From Klenkia soli (lineage in GTDB: Bacteria; Actinomycetota; Actinomycetes; Mycobacteriales; Geodermatophilaceae): DNA of 64,000 nt. The notes beneath the pieces were generated by a model. It was not told the origin of the DNA and did not search any database. It saw only the letters and a list, made by a program, of their open reading frames with translations. A program made the translations under genes and the position numbers. This document shows positions 27,402 through 35,921 of this stretch, piece after piece (position 1 is the stretch's first letter; each line of letters opens with the position of its first letter). The stretch covers positions 186,001-250,000 of the forward strand of contig NZ_FNIR01000007.1 in assembly GCF_900103975.1 (NCBI RefSeq), written 5' to 3'.

Positions 27402-28888
27402 GCCCGCGCCTCCAGTGCTCGTCGGAGTTCCACCCGGTCGTCGAAGGCGCTCACGACGCCGGCGACGTCCTGGCCGCTCTCGTGGCCCTTGCCGGCCACG
27501 AGCAGGGTGTCACCCGGTCGCGCGGCGTGCACCGCCGCCTCGATGGCCGCCCGCCGGTCACCCACCTCGCGCACCTCGCAGGCGGTGCCACCGGGCACCC
27601 CGGCGAGCATCGCGGCGCGGATCGCGGCCGGGTCCTCGGAGCGGGGGTTGTCGTCGGTGACCACCAGGAGGTCGCTGCCGGCGGCCGCGGCGGCCCCCAT
27701 GCCGGCCCGCTTGCCGGGGTCCCGGTCCCCGCCGCAGCCCAGGACGGTGATCAGCCGGCCCGGGGTGCTCGCCCGCAGCGCCCCCAGCGCGGTGGCCACC
27801 GCGTCGGGGGTGTGGGCGTAGTCGACGACGGCGACGAAGGGCTGGCCGGCGTCGACCGGCTCCATCCGACCGGGGACGACGGTGCCGGCGATGCCGGCCA
27901 GCGCGTCGGCCACCGACACCCCCACGGCGTCCAGCAGCGCGACCGCCAGCACCGCGTTGGCCACGTTGAACGCCCCCGGCAGCCGCAGCCGCCCGGGCAC
28001 CGCGTCGCCGGCCGGGGTGTGCAGGGTGAAGGCGGAGCCGCCGTCCTCGGTGGTCGCGACGTCGGTGGCCCGCCAGGCGGCGTCGCTCCCCCGACCCGAC
28101 ACCGTGACGGTGCCCGGGTGCAGCAGGCGGCGGCCGTGCTCGTCGTCGACGTCGACCACCTCGACCGCGGCCCGGCCGTCGAACAGCATCGCCTTGGCGG
28201 CGAAGTAGCTCTCCTCGTCGCCGTGGAAGTCCAGGTGGTCGCGCGAGAAGTTGGTGAACCCGGCCGCGGCGAAGCGCACCCCGCCGACCCGGCCCAGCAC
28301 GAGCGCGTGGCTGGAGACCTCCATGACCACCGCGGTCACGCCGGCCGCGCGCATGCCGGCCAGCATCGCGTGCAGGTCGGGGGCCTCGGGCGTGGTGCGC
28401 ACGCTGGACAGCTCGGTGACCACGGGCTCGCCCTGCGGGCCCGTGCCGCGGGTGCGGATCTGGACGGTGCCGATCAGCCCGCTGCTCCGCCCGGCCGCGG
28501 CCAGGCCGGACTCGACCAGGTAGGCGGTGGTGGTCTTGCCGTTGGTGCCGGTGATGCCGATGACCGCCAGCTGGTCGGCCGGCCGGCCGTGCACCCGGGC
28601 GGCGACCTCGCCGAGCACGGCCCGGGGGTCGTCGGCGACCAGCACGGGCAGGGCCGGGTCGTCGACCTCGGCCGCGCCGGCGGCGTCGGTGAGGACGGCG
28701 ACCGCGCCGCGCTCCCGGGCCTGGGCCAGGAAGCGGATGCCGTGCGCGCGGGCGCCGGGCAGCGCGGCGAACAGGTCACCGGGCCCGATGCGGTCCGACG
28801 CCAGGCCGACGCCGGAGACGACGGTCGAGGGGTCGCCCTGGACGGGTGCGCCGACCAGGTCGGCCAGGTCGGACAGGGCGGTGCTCAC
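27398..28888 (-). CDS. murE: UDP-MurNAc-L-Ala-D-Glu--meso-diaminopimelate ligase
   Basis: Adds the third residue of the stem peptide. The 496-residue protein has the ATP loop IGITGTNGKTTTAYLVE, MEVSSHALVLGRVGG and FTNFSRDHLDFHGDEE. The specificity motif DNPRSEDP reads DNPR, which in this family selects meso-diaminopimelate rather than lysine, so the wall is DAP-type. GTG 28888 is preferred because a TAGATT -10 hexamer lies 8 nt upstream; an in-frame ATG at 28927 would add 13 residues. The stop overlaps murF by 4 bp. It follows ftsI after a 65-bp gap that would carry this internal promoter. Confidence 0.95.
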   Translation of the reverse strand: MSTALSDLADLVGAPVQGDPSTVVSGVGLASDRIGPGDLFAALPGARAHGIRFLAQARERGAVAVLTDAAGAAEVDDPALPVLVADDPRAVLGEVAARVHGRPADQLAVIGITGTNGKTTTAYLVESGLAAAGRSSGLIGTVQIRTRGTGPQGEPVVTELSSVRTTPEAPDLHAMLAGMRAAGVTAVVMEVSSHALVLGRVGGVRFAAAGFTNFSRDHLDFHGDEESYFAAKAMLFDGRAAVEVVDVDDEHGRRLLHPGTVTVSGRGSDAAWRATDVATTEDGGSAFTLHTPAGDAVPGRLRLPGAFNVANAVLAVALLDAVGVSVADALAGIAGTVVPGRMEPVDAGQPFVAVVDYAHTPDAVATALGALRASTPGRLITVLGCGGDRDPGKRAGMGAAAAAGSDLLVVTDDNPRSEDPAAIRAAMLAGVPGGTACEVREVGDRRAAIEAAVHAARPGDTLLVAGKGHESGQDVAGVVSAFDDRVELRRALEARA

Positions 28889-28896
28889 GGGATTCC

Positions 28897-28902
28897 AATC
28901 TA
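28897..28902 (-). promoter_or_regulatory. Leaderless -10 hexamer of murE
   Basis: TAGATT on the minus strand ends 8 nt before the GTG at 28888. It suggests an internal promoter of the dcw cluster between ftsI and murE and favours this start over the ATG at 28927. Confidence 0.45.
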
Positions 28903-28953
28903 CCGGCGGGACGCACCGTCCCCTCATGTCGACCCAGCCTCCCGACCCGGTGA

Positions 28954-30804
28954 TCAGCCCGTCGGTGCGGTGCCGGTGAGCTGGAAGTCCGGACGGGCGG
29001 TGCCGGAGGGGACGACGTCGTCGGTCATGAGCACGTACCGCATGAGGTCGGCGAACACCGGCGCGGCGACCTGGCCGCCCTCGGCGTCGCTGGAGGGGCG
29101 CTCGAGGTCCACGGCGATCACGTACTGCGGGTCGTCGGCCGGGGCGAAGCCGACGAAGGTCGTGAAGTACCCACCGCCGTCGTAGCAGCCGCACTCGGGG
29201 TTGGCCCGCTGCGCCGTGCCGGTCTTGCCGGCCACCCGGAAGCCGTCGACCTCGCCCAGCGGCGCGGTGCCGCCCGGGCCGACCACGGCCTCGAGCATGT
29301 AGGCCATCTGCTGCGCGGTGGACGCGCTGATCACCCGGGTGCCGTCGGGCTGCGCCTCGGGGGTCACGGTGCCGTCCGGGGCGGTGACCGACTCGACGAT
29401 GCGCGGCGGGATGCGGACGCCCCCGTTGGCGATGGTCTGGTACACCGACGCCATCTGCAGCGCGGTCACCGAGACGCCCTGCCCGATCGGCACGTTGGCC
29501 GCTCGCGAGGCGGTCCAGTCGGCGGAGTCCTGCAGGATGCCGGCGCTCTCCCCGGGCAGCTCGATGCCGGTCTGCGCGCCCAGGCCGAAGGCCCGCATGT
29601 ACTCCTCGAGCCGGGCGTCGCCGACCTCGCGGGCCAGCATGATCGTGCCGACGTTGCTGGACTTCGCCAGGATGCCGGTGACGGTCCAGTCGATGTTCGC
29701 GTGGTCGTGCGCGTCGGTGACGACGACGTCCCCGGCCTGGATGTGCCCGGGGACGCTCAGCACCGTGTCGGGGGTGGCGTGGCCGTCCTCGATGGCCGCC
29801 GACAGCGTCACGGCCTTCATCACCGAGCCGGGCTCGAAGACGTCGGAGACCGCGGGCAGGCCCAGCAGGTCGGGGTCGGTGGTGCGGGCCTGGCTCGGGT
29901 CGTAGCCCGGGCAGGTGGCCATGGCGGCGACCTGGCCGGTGTGCACGTCGAGCACGACGGCGGAGCCCTGGGTGGTGGCGCCGTCGGCGCAGGCCTGGTC
30001 GAGGCGCTGCTGCACCGTGTACTGCAGGTCCTCGTCGATGGTCAGCGTGACGTCGGAGCCGTCCACCGCGGGGGTGGACTCGTCGATGCCCGCGGGGATG
30101 GCGACGCCGCCGGCGCCCACCTCGACCCGGCGCTGGCCGTCGGTGCCCGACAGCACGTCGTCGTAGCGCTGCTCGATGCCGGCCAGCCCGTCGCCGTCGC
30201 TGCCGACGAAGCCGACGATCTGCCCGCCGACCGCGCCGGCCGGGTAGAGCCGGACCGGGTCGTCCTCGAGCACGATGCCGGCCAGGGCCAGGTCGGTCAC
30301 CTGGTCGCTGGTGGCCGTGTCGACGTGCTCGGCCAGCACCACGTACCGGCCCTCGCCGGACAGCTTCTCCACCAGCTCCGAGGTGGGGACACCCAGCAGC
30401 GTGGTCAGCGCCAGCGCCGTGCGCTCGGGGTCCTCGACGATGCTGGGGTCGGCGACGACCCGGCTGGCGTCGACGGTGTAGGCCAGCGGGTTGCCGTCGC
30501 GGTCGAGCACCGCACCGCGGATGGCGGCGATGTCGAAGGTGCGCATGCGCTCGTCCGAGGCGTCGGCGGCGTAGGCCGCGCCGTCGAAGCCCTGCAGCAC
30601 GACCAGCTTGGTGGCCACCGCGACCAGCAGCAGCACCAGGACGGTCAGGCCCAGCTTGTTGCGCTTGGTCCGCACGGCCGGCGACAGGCCGCGGGTGCGC
30701 CGGGTGCCCGGCTCGCGCCGCGGGCGGAAGGCGTCGCCCGAGGACGGCCGGCGGGGGCCGCTCGCCCGGACGGGACGGCGGGAGGGGTCGGGTCGGCGGT
30801 CCAT
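28954..30804 (-). CDS. ftsI: FtsI/PBP3 septal peptidoglycan transpeptidase
   Basis: Class B penicillin-binding protein of the divisome. The 616-residue protein has an Arg/Pro-rich cytoplasmic tail, one transmembrane segment (about 50-70, GLTVLVLLLVAVATKLVVL) and the pedestal domain. The transpeptidase domain has catalytic SxxK as S327-V-M-K330, SSN at 382-384 and KTG at 527-529. Just after KTG it carries a Cys-x-Cys pair (PECGCYDGGG, about 536-545). It is 2 bp downstream of ftsL, as expected for an FtsL-FtsI pair, and acts with FtsW. Confidence 0.96.
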   Translation of the reverse strand: MDRRPDPSRRPVRASGPRRPSSGDAFRPRREPGTRRTRGLSPAVRTKRNKLGLTVLVLLLVAVATKLVVLQGFDGAAYAADASDERMRTFDIAAIRGAVLDRDGNPLAYTVDASRVVADPSIVEDPERTALALTTLLGVPTSELVEKLSGEGRYVVLAEHVDTATSDQVTDLALAGIVLEDDPVRLYPAGAVGGQIVGFVGSDGDGLAGIEQRYDDVLSGTDGQRRVEVGAGGVAIPAGIDESTPAVDGSDVTLTIDEDLQYTVQQRLDQACADGATTQGSAVVLDVHTGQVAAMATCPGYDPSQARTTDPDLLGLPAVSDVFEPGSVMKAVTLSAAIEDGHATPDTVLSVPGHIQAGDVVVTDAHDHANIDWTVTGILAKSSNVGTIMLAREVGDARLEEYMRAFGLGAQTGIELPGESAGILQDSADWTASRAANVPIGQGVSVTALQMASVYQTIANGGVRIPPRIVESVTAPDGTVTPEAQPDGTRVISASTAQQMAYMLEAVVGPGGTAPLGEVDGFRVAGKTGTAQRANPECGCYDGGGYFTTFVGFAPADDPQYVIAVDLERPSSDAEGGQVAAPVFADLMRYVLMTDDVVPSGTARPDFQLTGTAPTG

Positions 30805-30806
30805 CG

Positions 30807-31394
30807 TCAGCCTCCGGCCGGTGCGGGGGCCGCGCCGGCGTCCGGCGCGGGCTCGGGAGCGGGGGCGGGCACCGGGGCGCCGCGCACCACGGAGGTGCCG
30901 TCGGGACCGAGCACCAGGTGCCCGGCGGTGTCGGCCGGGACCAGCCCGGCCGCGGCGGCGTCGGCGGCCAGCTGGGCCGGGGTGCGCGCCGTGGTCACCT
31001 GCTGCTCCAGCCGGTCGACCTGCTGGGAGAGCTCGGTGTTCGCCGCCTTCTGCTGGCTGGCCCGCAGCGAGTCGACCGCGATCGCGGTGTTCAGCGCGAG
31101 CAGGCCCAGGGCGGTGGCCGAGATCAGCACGACCAGCAGGACCACGAACGGCGCACGGCGGGGTCGGGCGGCCGCCGCGCGGCGGGGCCGGGTGGGTGTG
31201 CCGACCGGGGCGGTGACCAGCCGCAGCTGCGGGCGGACGTGCACCGGTCCGGTGCGGCGGGTGGTCCCGGTGCGCGGGTGGGTCGACGTCGTCCGGGCAG
31301 CGGTCGAGCGGGCACTGGTGGTCCGGGCAGCGGTCGACCGGGAGGCGGTCGACCGGGAGGCGGACCGGGTGCTCGCCGCACGGGCCGCGCTCAC
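30807..31394 (-). CDS. ftsL: FtsL-like bitopic division protein
   Basis: Assigned by position and architecture, because FtsL sequences diverge quickly. The 195-residue protein has a long basic, Ser/Thr/Arg-rich cytoplasmic tail (about 1-85) and one membrane helix (PFVVLLVVLISATALGLLAL, about 87-106). A periplasmic leucine-zipper-like stretch follows (SLRASQQKAANTELSQQVDR), and then a Pro/Ala-rich tail. The tail-coding DNA contains two families of direct repeats (31291-31360). The GTG at 31394 overlaps the rsmH stop by 4 bp, and ftsI follows after 2 bp. Confidence 0.85.
   Translation of the reverse strand: MSAARAASTRSASRSTASRSTAARTTSARSTAARTTSTHPRTGTTRRTGPVHVRPQLRLVTAPVGTPTRPRRAAAARPRRAPFVVLLVVLISATALGLLALNTAIAVDSLRASQQKAANTELSQQVDRLEQQVTTARTPAQLAADAAAAGLVPADTAGHLVLGPDGTSVVRGAPVPAPAPEPAPDAGAAPAPAGG
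31291..31360. repeat. Direct repeats within the ftsL cytoplasmic-tail coding region
   Basis: A 17-bp unit beginning GTCCGGGCAGCGG occurs at 31291 and again at 31321. A 15-bp unit CGGTCGACCGGGAGG is in perfect tandem at 31331-31345 and 31346-31360. They encode the RSTASRSTAARTTS-type tail and are multiples of 3, so they change tail length without frameshift. Confidence 0.7.
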
Positions 31395-32365
31395 GAGCCG
31401 GCCCGCCGGACGCGCTCGGCGGCGCGGACGCGGGCCGAGGCGGCCCGGGGGTTGGCGGCGGTCTCGGCGTCGGAGGGGGCCTCGCCGCCCCGGGTCAGCA
31501 ACCGCAGGATCGGCGCGTGCTCGGGCATGGGCATCGGCATGCCCGGTGGGGTGGCGTCGGTGGCGCCGAGCGCCAGGGCCTGCTTCACGATCCGGTCCTC
31601 CAGGGAGTGGAAGGTGATGACGACGACACGGCCGCCGACGGCGAGGGCGTCCACGGCGGCCGGGAGCACGCGGGTGAGCACCCCCAGCTCGTCGTTGACC
31701 TCGATCCGCAGCGCCTGGAAGGACCGCTTCGCCGGGTGGCCACCGGTCCGTCGGGTGGCGGCGGGGATGGCGTCGCGGACGAGCTCGGCGAGCCGGGCCG
31801 TGCCGGTGAAGGGCTCGCGGGTCCGCTCGCGCTCGATCGCGGCGGCGATGCGGCCGGCGAACCGCTCCTCGCCGTAGACCTTCAGCACGCGGGTGAGCTC
31901 GCCGCGGGAGTAGGTGTTCACGACGTCGGCGGCGGTGCGCGGGCCGCTGGGGTCCATGCGCATGTCCAGCGGGGCGTCGGTGGCGTAGCTGAAGCCGCGG
32001 CTGGGCCGGTCGAGCTGGAGGGACGAGACCCCGAGGTCGAACAGGATGCCCTGCACCTCGTCGATGCCGAGGTCGGCGAGCACGTCGGGCAGCTCGTCGA
32101 ACACGGCGGGCACCAGGGTGACCCGGTCCGTGTGGCCGGCGGCGGCGATCCGCCGGGCTGCCTCGGCGCGGGCGTCGGGGTCGCGGTCCAGGCCGACCAG
32201 GCGCAACCCGGGGTGCGCGTCCAGCATGGCCAAGGAGTGCCCGGCCAGGCCCAGGGTGCAGTCGACCAGCACGGCGCCCTCGGCGGCGCACGCGGGGCCG
32301 AGGAGCTCGGTGACCCGGTCGAGCAGCACGGGGACGTGCAGCGCGGGCTGCTCGTCTGCGCTCAT
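31391..32365 (-). CDS. rsmH: 16S rRNA (cytosine(1402)-N(4))-methyltransferase
   Basis: MraW/RsmH methylates C1402 in the ribosomal P site. The 324-residue protein begins HVPVLLDRVTELLGP and has the SAM motif VLVDCTLGLAGHSLAML. It has the family-specific GILFDLGVSSLQLDRPSRGFSY and PLDMRMDPSG, and the C-terminal AKRSFQALRIEVNDEL and VITFHSLEDRIVK. The ATG at 32365 has a good AGGAGG site about 9 nt upstream. It is preceded by a long 519-bp gap after mraZ and overlaps ftsL by 4 bp. Confidence 0.97.
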   Translation of the reverse strand: MSADEQPALHVPVLLDRVTELLGPACAAEGAVLVDCTLGLAGHSLAMLDAHPGLRLVGLDRDPDARAEAARRIAAAGHTDRVTLVPAVFDELPDVLADLGIDEVQGILFDLGVSSLQLDRPSRGFSYATDAPLDMRMDPSGPRTAADVVNTYSRGELTRVLKVYGEERFAGRIAAAIERERTREPFTGTARLAELVRDAIPAATRRTGGHPAKRSFQALRIEVNDELGVLTRVLPAAVDALAVGGRVVVITFHSLEDRIVKQALALGATDATPPGMPMPMPEHAPILRLLTRGGEAPSDAETAANPRAASARVRAAERVRRAGS

Positions 32366-32884
32366 CGCGGGCCTCCTGGTGCGATCCGTGCTGCGGGGCG
32401 TCCGTCCCGGCCGTGGGACGTCGGTGCTGCTCCGGGGTTCTCGGCGAGTTCTGGCCGATCTCCACTCGGTGGTGCAGGTCGTGCGGTGCTCGTGGTGCGG
32501 GTGGGGCTGGTGTGACTGGTCGGAGCCGGGTGGTGCCCGGGTCCAGGTGGTGCGGGGTGTCCGGGTCGGCGCGCCCGGGGGCGTCCGGCAGGTGCGGCGC
32601 GGGGCGTTCCCGCCCCACCGCGGGGCCCGTCCGGCGACGGGGAAGGTCACCGGCATGGGCCCCGCATCGGGTGCGGCTGCTGCTCGGGTCAGGGAGCAGG
32701 TCGTGCTGTGCGGTCGTGCTGTGCGGTGGTGCTGGCCGCCGGCGCCGGGTCCAGCCGCGGGGAAGTCGGCTGGCGGGTCCGGGTCCGAGCCCCGGGGAAG
32801 TGGGCTCGGGCTGCTGGCGGGTGGGGCATCGTGGGTCCCGGGGGCCGCCGTGGGGCTCGGTGGCGGCGCGGTGGGGCCCGGGGG
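32366..32884 (-). other. Long mraZ-rsmH intergenic region
   Basis: 519 bp without a convincing gene. It holds a perfect 13-bp tandem repeat (TCGTGCTGTGCGG at 32701-32713 and 32714-32726) and imperfect repeats around GGGGAAGT and CTGGCGGGT (32760-32825). Near rsmH a small stem (CGTCCC, 6-nt loop, GGGACG at 32403-32420) lies within about 60 nt of the start codon. A conserved structured RNA called the mraW motif is known upstream of mraW/rsmH in actinobacteria. This region is where it would be, but I could not verify its consensus. Confidence 0.4.
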
Positions 32885-33319
32885 TCAGGACAGGGTCGGC
32901 ATCCCCTCGCTCTCGCTCTCCGCGTAGGCGGCCTCCTGCTCGGCGACGTAGGCGTCCCAGGCGGTGGCGTCCCAGATTTCGAACCGGGTGTCGACCCCGA
33001 CCACGACGACGTCGCGGTCGAGACCGGCGTAGTCGCGCAGCAGGGCCGGGAGCGTGATGCGGCCGGCCTTGTCCGGCTCCAGCTCGACCATCGAGCCGAA
33101 GCCGAGGCGGTTGACGGCGCGGGCCTTGGAGGTGTCGGCGGCCATGGCGGCCGCGCGGGCCCGCTGGACCTCGGCTACGCGCTCGTGGGTGAGGCCGTAG
33201 ACGCAGCGCTCCTGCCCCTTGGTCAGCACGACGCCGCCCGAGGCCAGCTCGCGGAAGCGCACCGGGAGGGCCAACCGGCCCTTCTCGTCGAGGCGCAGGA
33301 CGTGGCTGCCGAGGAACAC
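32885..33319 (-). CDS. mraZ: MraZ transcriptional regulator
   Basis: DNA-binding regulator at the head of the dcw cluster, 144 residues with two tandem SpoVT/AbrB-like domains: VFLGSHVLRLDEKGRLALP (about 1-19) and VELEPDKAGRITLPALLRDYAG. MraZ rings bind arrays of TGGGN repeats spaced 5 nt apart, and such an array is present upstream (33382-33426), so the gene is probably autoregulated. GTG 33319 has a GGTGG element about 5 nt upstream. It is the first gene of the minus-strand cluster and is divergent from moxR. Confidence 0.95.
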   Translation of the reverse strand: MFLGSHVLRLDEKGRLALPVRFRELASGGVVLTKGQERCVYGLTHERVAEVQRARAAAMAADTSKARAVNRLGFGSMVELEPDKAGRITLPALLRDYAGLDRDVVVVGVDTRFEIWDATAWDAYVAEQEAAYAESESEGMPTLS

Positions 33320-33381
33320 CGGTCCACCACCCCCACCCGCTCTTCCCGGGGGCCCGTCAGGTCCCCCTGTAGGCCCTGCCT

Positions 33382-33426
33382 CCCCATCGGGCGCCACAGT
33401 AACCCACCAGCCCCCACTGGACACCA
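33382..33426 (-). promoter_or_regulatory. MraZ-binding TGGGN repeat array
   Basis: Reading the minus strand from 33426, the pentamers TGGTG, TGGGG, TGGGT, TGGCG and TGGGG occur at exact 10-bp intervals with 5-nt spacers (33426-33422, 33416-33412, 33406-33402, 33396-33392, 33386-33382). Three fit TGGGN exactly and two deviate at one base. This is the known MraZ operator architecture. A TACTGT -10-like hexamer (33401-33396) is embedded in it, so binding would block the mraZ promoter. Confidence 0.8.
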
Positions 33427-33457
33427 CTTCGCACCCCGTGTCCCCTTTTCCCCCTCG

Positions 33458-33477
33458 GACCCCCACCGGTGGGGGTC
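33458..33477. promoter_or_regulatory. Perfect 20-bp palindrome between mraZ and moxR
   Basis: The half-site GACCCCCACC is followed directly by its exact reverse complement. It sits between the divergent mraZ and moxR promoters. It could be an operator for an unknown dimeric regulator; no family is assignable. Confidence 0.45.
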
Positions 33478-33540
33478 TGTGACAGGAGTGACGAGACCGG
33501 CACCGACGTGCGGAGCGGCCCCCCGGACGGCGGGGCCACG

Positions 33541-33546
33541 TACCGT
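33541..33546 (+). promoter_or_regulatory. Leaderless -10 hexamer of moxR
   Basis: TACCGT lies 7 nt before the GTG at 33554, with no Shine-Dalgarno sequence between. It favours 33554 over the in-frame GTG at 33545. Confidence 0.5.
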
Positions 33547-33553
33547 GGCGGGG

Positions 33554-34561
<1,008 letters not shown>

Positions 34562-34565
34562 GCGG

Positions 34566-35921
34566 GTGCGCCGTCGCCCCGGCCGGCTGGCCGAGCTCAC
34601 CTCCAGCCTCACGCTGCGCGGCGGCTGCCTGGTCGCCGCCGGGGTGACGCTGGTGCTGCTGGGCGCCCTGCTGGGCGAGCGATCGCTGGTGCAGGTGGCG
34701 GTGTTCGTCCTCGCGCTGCCGCTGCTGGCGACCGTCGGGGTGGCCCGGGCCCGGTTCCGGCTGGCCTCCCGGCGCACCGTCTCCCCCGCCCGGCTCCCGC
34801 GCGGGCAGGACGCCGAGGTGCTGCTGGAGGTCACCAACACCGATCGGCGCGTCGGCGGGCTGTGGGCGATGTCCGAGCAGCTGCCGGCCGAGCTCGGCCC
34901 CCGGCCGAGGTTCCTGGTCGAGCGGCTGCCGAGCGGGGCCACCGCGGCCCTGCGCTACCCCGTGCACGGGGCCCGCCGGGGCCGGATCCCGCTGGGTCCT
35001 CTCCGGCTGCGCCTGGTCGACCCCTTCGGGCTGGTCCTGCGGACCACGTCCGGCGTCGACACCGCCACCCTGCTCGTCGTGCCGCGCGTGCGGCCGCTGG
35101 GCGCCGTGTCGCTGTCCGGCGGCGCGGGGGGCGGTGCGGCGGGTGCCCGCCGGTCGCTGGCGGTGCACGGCGAGGACGACGTCAGCACCCGCGAGTACCG
35201 GCGCGGCGACGACCTGCGCAAGGTGCACTGGCGGGCGACCGCGCGCACCGGCGAGCTGATGGTCCGGCTCGAGGAGAAGCCGTGGCGGTCCTCGGCCACC
35301 CTGCTCGTCGACACCCGCGAACGCGCCCACGTGCTGGACGCCGCCGCCGTCGGCCCGACCGGCGATCCCGCTCCCCCGCCCGACACCCTGGAGTGGGTGG
35401 TGGAGGCGGCGGCCAGCATCGGCGACCACCTGCTGGCCCGGGGCGCCGACCTGCGGGTGGTCACCGAGGCGGGTGACCTCGCCGGCGCGGGTCTGGACCG
35501 CCCCGGTCTCGCCGAGCGGCTGGCCTCCGTGTCGGCCTCCCGCGCCGCCGACCTGGACACCGGGCTGCAGGCCCTCCGCCGGGTGGCCGAGAGCGGTCCG
35601 CTGGTCTGCCTGCTGGGTGCGGTGTCCCCGGCCGACGTCGCGGCACTGGTCCGCGCGCGGTCGGGGCCGGGCACCGACGTCGCCGTCCTGGTCGACGTCG
35701 CCGCCTGGCGCACGGCCCCCGGCCGGGGCGGCCGACGGCCCGCCCTGGCCCCGGGCGCCGCGCAGGAGCTCGCCGACCGGCAGCAGCAGGCCGCCGCCAC
35801 GCTGCGGGCCGCCGGTTGGCGGGTGGTCACCGCCGGCCCGCAGGACGCCGTCGAGACGGTGTGGGCCCGGCTGGGCAGCGCGACCACCGATGCCGAGCCC
35901 GGCCGGGCGGTGCCGGCGTGA
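34566..35921 (+). CDS. DUF58 domain-containing protein
   Basis: A 451-residue protein. Two hydrophobic segments lie near the N-terminus (about 20-55, GCLVAAGVTLVLLGALLGE and VAVFVLALPLLATVGVAR). A beta-rich region follows, and then the DUF58 core with the signature DDVSTREYRRGDDLRKVHWR and TGELMVRLEEKP. A VWA-like C-terminal half follows. DUF58 proteins are partners of MoxR ATPases; their exact job is not established. It starts 4 bp after moxR and overlaps the transglutaminase gene by 4 bp (GTGA), so it belongs to one operon. Confidence 0.92.
   Translation: MRRRPGRLAELTSSLTLRGGCLVAAGVTLVLLGALLGERSLVQVAVFVLALPLLATVGVARARFRLASRRTVSPARLPRGQDAEVLLEVTNTDRRVGGLWAMSEQLPAELGPRPRFLVERLPSGATAALRYPVHGARRGRIPLGPLRLRLVDPFGLVLRTTSGVDTATLLVVPRVRPLGAVSLSGGAGGGAAGARRSLAVHGEDDVSTREYRRGDDLRKVHWRATARTGELMVRLEEKPWRSSATLLVDTRERAHVLDAAAVGPTGDPAPPPDTLEWVVEAAASIGDHLLARGADLRVVTEAGDLAGAGLDRPGLAERLASVSASRAADLDTGLQALRRVAESGPLVCLLGAVSPADVAALVRARSGPGTDVAVLVDVAAWRTAPGRGGRRPALAPGAAQELADRQQQAAATLRAAGWRVVTAGPQDAVETVWARLGSATTDAEPGRAVPA

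Noticed and set aside
32366-32884. Long plus- and minus-strand frames across the mraZ-rsmH gap as possible genes
   Set aside because: The frames are low complexity (Gly/Arg/Pro), lack ribosome-binding sites and continue frames of the flanking genes' antisense strands.
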